NCBI GenBank assembly: GCA_947579605.1 | Contig: OX388318.1 | Location: 24,352,098-24,416,097, forward strand | DNA: 64,000 nt | Reading direction: 5' to 3' | Origin: Athripsodes cinereus | Lineage: Eukaryota > Arthropoda > Insecta > Trichoptera > Leptoceridae | In this document: positions 56,301-62,300 of the stretch, piece by piece | Position numbering within the stretch: position 1 is the stretch's first letter | Layout: each line of letters starts with the position of its first letter | Notes under the pieces: model-generated | What the model saw: the letters and a program-made list of their open reading frames with translations, nothing else | Databases searched by the model: none | Told to the model about the DNA's origin: nothing | Position numbers and translations under genes: made by a program

Positions 56301-59300
56301 TCAATTCATCTTACATTTTTGATTGAAATTGGACAAAATTCACATTTTATTAATATTTTGTAAAACAGCATATTTTGTAAAAAAAAAACGTCAAGCAGTT
56401 TTTTTTAAATATGTATATCTTAAACTTACTTGGATTCAACAAGCTCTTTCTTAGACAAAGACGCCATGAGCCAATAATAAGACAAAGGGTGACAGTGTAG
56501 CTCTGCCAAATCAGCACTCTGATCACCAGCTCCAGATTGATTCTGCTGTATTGCTTTAGAACTAGCGTGATCTCCTCCTGCTAACTCGGGACCATGCTCT
56601 AGTCCTAATCCCAATTCTGCAGGACTCACTACATTAACATTGCAAGTTTGATTGATGACCAAACCTTTGTATGCCTGGAAATTAAACAAATATAAAACAG
56701 TCAACTCAGAAAACCTGAAAGAAAAAAGTAGGAAAGTTCTTTTATTATTTTATTCCACACTTTAGGTTTATTAGTTGGACAACTTTATGTAGAAATAGGA
56801 ATACACTCTTTTGATACAATTTACAACGTTTATCAATGTACGAGTTCACCTACTGATAAAAGAAAAATAGAGAGTTAATTAACATGTCCGATTTGTCAGG
56901 AATATATTATTTCGATTTGGAGATCTTCTAATAAAAATACACTCTGGTGAAATTAAAGCAAATATTATTTAATTTCAACCGGCAACTCCGCCTTTCACGA
57001 CATAAGCTTTTAGCTTACTGTAAAGAGTAAATAAAGTTGAATTTGGGCTAATCATAAAAGCAATGCAAGAGGTATAACACCTCTCAAAATGTTTGTGTGG
57101 GCTTAGACAAATGAATCATTGTGAAATGAAAATTTAGTAAACCACTACACATTGTATTAGAGACTACCAGCTGGTTTCATAATAAAGAAAGTCTTGGTAA
57201 TTTTAATTACTAGTGGTAATCATAGTAGCTAATGCAATTTTGACAGATTTTTTCCTGCAAAAACTAAAGAGCCTTATTCTTTTTTATGAAACCGGCATAA
57301 ATCTCAACATCACAAGTAATGTAAGTCAAATTTGTCCACTGATTTGAAAACCATGTTAAAAGAGAGTCCAATGTATAACAAAACAAACTTACATCTTTCA
57401 ACACTTGATATGAAGACTGTAAATATTTCCTTTTACAAGATCCGACAAGAAAATGTTTGGGCATAGTGTACATGGTCTCTAGCTCCGATTTCAATACCGG
57501 GATGGGCTCCTGAGTGATGCGTAAGATGTAGACATATCTCATGTTCATATCTTCTTCATCGGAAGGTAGCTGGCCAAACTGTCCGACTAATGTTGGCAGT
57601 TTCATCATCATAGGAACATAACGCTACAGAGGAGACAATAGATCAATGATATTTGGTCAATACATATGACGTGTTTAAAAGTATTTGCAAAACTTAAAAA
57701 CCAGTACTCATTAAATCAAATTAAATCAAAACTACTACAAAAACATCACCTACACCTCACGCAGGTGTAAAAATTGAAATTCTAAAAACAATGAAATGCA
57801 AGAACTACACATAACATTTATAAACAATCGGTCAAGCATCGCTGTAAATAAAAGTACAGTATCGATCTCCAGCGCCATCTAGTGTTTCAGATTAACAACC
57901 AATGATAGATTGTCAACAAACTCAAACACAATCATAAAGATGGTGTTAGTTGCATATATGCTCAACAGATGGTGAACATAGTGGTTTGAAACAGGAATAA
58001 GTAGAATTGATAAACATGCCTAAACCGATTCGTAAACATCGGAACACTTTTCCTGTTTTTTTTTTAATACAAGAGTTTTGCAGAATCTATTGGTTGCGTG
58101 TCTGTCGGGTAATATTCAAACAAAGTGTGCTACCCATCATCTGATACAGAGAAATTGACCTGCACTTTCTTTGTATGCATCGGTAGACTGGTTACCCAAC
58201 TTTTGTAGGATGCTTTTATATTCATATAAACCTTAATAAGCTGTATTTATATACATATAAAGATTACAACTCAAAGCTTACTGTAACAGTATAGTACTCG
58301 ATGGTGCCATCGACCAACGGATCCAAATCTTCAGGTGCTACAAAGATAGAGAAAAAAAGTAACATAATATCAAATACAAATACTTTATTGAAGTCAGATT
58401 GCGATGGTATGGCCATATGGCCAGGAGACCACCTGAGTATGCAGGCAATAAAGCACAATGTATCGAGGTTACAGGCAAGAAGCCACCAAGAGGAAGGCCA
58501 AAGCATAGATGGCGTGAAATAGTGAGACAAGACATGCAGAACTGTAATGTTTCCCACGAAGATAGAACCAAGTGGCGCAATAAAACAAGAAAGGCAGATC
58601 CCACCACCATGCGGGACTAATAAAGTATATGCTCATACACTAATATCTTAATTTGAGACTAGCTCAATCTGTGTAAATTGACCCAATGTGTGGCATGTTA
58701 TGTTATATATGTAAAACTAATGAGTATATTGACAAAAAAAATATTCTGACTAAACTATGGCTATAGTTAAAATTTCAACTCAAAAAAAAATTTCATTATA
58801 GAGTTCGTATGAACTGGGCCAATTGAAAATTCATAGATTGTATATCTTTACATTTGGCAATCATAAAAAATTATCAGTTTTGTTTGAGACATTAATCAAC
58901 ACTTACGTCTGGGAAAAGATTCCACAGAAGGAACAGCTGGAGGCGCCACAGTCTCAACAGAATCATCCACAGACATTTCAGATTCCACCAACACTGCCGT
59001 CTCCATCACGACTTTGGCAAGGATCTCATTGGCTATCTCCTCCACAATAAGATCTGAAGACTTCTGTACATCTGGATCTTTGGTCGGTACTTCTTCTGTC
59101 GGTGCGTCATCTTCTCCACCTTCTTTAACTTCAGGAGTTTCCGCAGGAGGGGGAAGTGGTGTTGGTGATGTCTCTTCAGTATTTTCTTCTTGCATTTCTC
59201 CTAGAAAAATTACACATAATAAAACAGGAAGTAAGTAACTTCTTTTGTTGTTGTTTTGTTTTTCTTCTTTTGTGTTTTATTATTTGGTTTTGTATTTTTA

Positions 59301-62300
59301 TTTTAACTTTCATTCTAGCTATGTAAGCATATTCGAATACAAATATGCAATCTGTAAATGGGTTAATATGATTGTTTATTGTAATAAATATTATATCTGT
59401 GTGAAACTTGTAGATGTGCTAATGAAATAAAATAAAGAAGCTAATATTTCTAAGACATATAGGAACAATGAAAGGTGATCTTATTTAATATCTTACAAAT
59501 GTCTAATTTCACAAGACGGGCGGCTTAACTTAACACTGCCGATTTGAAGATGTTACACATTCTATTATTCATGATTTTTCACAAATATCTGCCTTTTTCA
59601 GGACATTATAAAACTAACACAAGAGTGGAAACCTATTAAATGCCAGATATCCTATGGAGCAATTAATTTTTAAGGGCTATCATTTAAACGATCAGCATAA
59701 TATTGAAGTTTTGTTCAGCAGAAAAATGTATTCTGTCGACAAATATACCATTTTGATATGCTACTTATGCCCAGCGAGAAAATTATATTTGTATTGCAAA
59801 TAATATGATATTGTAAAACTCTAAATTTAATCGACCAGCAAAATTATTATTTGACCAGCATAATGATTATTTGTGCAGCAAAATAAATACATGAGCAGCA
59901 AACTGTGAGCTAATTTTAATTAAACTTGTGAAAGCTAAATTTTTAATCTTGTTCAAATAATAAATCTTTGTATGTAGCATCTTTTTATGTGATATTATAT
60001 GTAGCATCTAGCAACGATTCTAGCGTTTTTCGACATTTCAGTTAGATATTTCGTTAAAATAGCAAAGCGGAAACTGGCATTATTTTCGTAGTCATCATTA
60101 ATTTGGTAAGAAATCACAAAAACTTCATGTGGATCCGAAGGTAAATCGGTGTGTGAAAAATATTGTTTATCTAATATTTTCTGCCGGTCAAATAATAATT
60201 CTGCTGCTCAAATAACAATTCTGCTGGTCAATTAATTATTTTGTTGTGCGAGTATTTACTTAGCTGTTAAAATTTGTTAATTTGCTGATATAACCAAGTT
60301 TGTTTGTAAAACAAGTGTTGCAATTATTTTTTATATATTGCCGATGAAAACATTGTTTGCTGCCCAAATGACTTAATAATAATAATAATAATAACGGAGA
60401 GTATTTATAGCGCCATCTTCGTGCCATAGCACCTCGAGGACGCTGTACATGATAATGTTCTATCTTCAACAATGTTGTCTGTGTCAAGAGTTCAAATTTA
60501 AATACAAAATCCTTATAACACATAAATGTTGATGACTTAAATGTTGTTTTTTCTTGCCGAACGAATGGATTAATAGCCGATCAAATAATTAGTTCCCATT
60601 TTAAGTGCATAGAAATTACTGCGAAAATTCTAGACAAAGACTATATTAAAATCCTCCCAGTACACACTATACTCACCTACATCTGCAGGCTGTGGTGTTT
60701 CTACAGGAAGAATCTGTACTTCCATAGTCACCGGTGGCTCCTCCACAACAACCGTCTCGGGATCCTCAGTTTCAGGAGATGCAGCTTTAGCGGGTGGTGT
60801 TGCACTGCCTGAAAGCAGTTTTAAAAATTATCTCTTTATTTAGCAATAACTTAAGTATATTTTGTCAACGAGTAAATATAAATGTTTCCCTTTAACGCTC
60901 CTCCAGAAAGTACAAGGCAGAAACCAGCCTCTTTCATTCACACCATCTCTGAGTCAATTAAGCGACTTCCTTCCACAACATTCTCAAATTCATTTGATTG
61001 ATATTTTGAACAAATATTTTGACTAGGTAAATAAAAAATAAAAAAAAAACAAAAAGTTGAAAAACATATATGTTGAGACAGAATGCTTTACCATCATTGC
61101 ACATTTAAAATGTGTCTTTGCAAATTTATTTTTGTTGTAAGTAACTCTTGTCCTGAGAATGATGCATGGCAAAAGCACTTGACAATAAGTGTATTAATAT
61201 TCATCAATTGATTAAATACAGTATTACAGTGAAAATTAACAGTGTTTTTGTATAGGTACATTTTAAATTTTAAACAAGATCAAACAATTTATTACTCTGT
61301 GTTCAATATTATTAAATTTTGTTTTGGATACAAAATATATAGTTATAACAAAAAGATTAGAAAAAATTGATACTATTTTTACCTTTCTTCCCTTTTCCTC
61401 CCTTCCCTTCTGCTTTCCCACCTTTCCCCTCTCCCTTTCCTCCTTTTCCTTTCCCCTTCTTCTTGGGTGGTGGAGGTGGAGGAGGAATCAACCCTGAAAT
61501 ATTTTTTGTTTAAATTCATCACTTAAAATTTATATATTGGGATTATAACCTAACCTAACTTTGCCCTTCAACCCACCTCTCGGGAACACATGGCAGAAAC
61601 CAGCCTCCTCCATTCAGAGCATTTCTGTGCCAATCAAGTTATCTATTCCCAAGACAATCCTAGTGCTCTAGTTGTATGGGCTATCAGAACCCTTTTGGAT
61701 GAATGAATTATCACTGGACATTCTCAAAACATGACCCAACCAGAACCAACGTCTTTCCTACATTACAGACTACAGATCTTTGCTGAATGCGCTGGTGCAT
61801 AGTATCATTTGTAACATGCTCATACCACCTAACATCTAAAATTCTTCATAATGCCCCATGGCAAGGAAATTATATAATTTTAGCACTACCCCTTCCCCGA
61901 TCCCCTTGGAGTGTTAGGTGTGTGAATTGTAGTTTATTTCATTTTTTTTTCAAACTAATTTGTGTGGCTATTTTTTATAATGTTTGTGTTTTTGTTATTA
62001 TTATTTCTATTTCTGTTTAGTGTTAATGTGACGTGGTTAGATGGAAGAAATCACTATATAGTGATAATCTCGCCACTGCACATCATCACATTTTTTCTTG
62101 TGTATATTGCTTTATTTTATTTGTTATATGAATGATGATGTGCAAGAAGAATAAAATAAATAAATAAATAAAAGATATGAGAGGACTTACAATCTATTTA
62201 TACCATCACGGCATATCCCATAACTGGAATAGCCAGCGATCTTACTGGATGTAATAAACATGACAGGACTTACTCCACTCAGTAAACTCCTTCTCAACTT

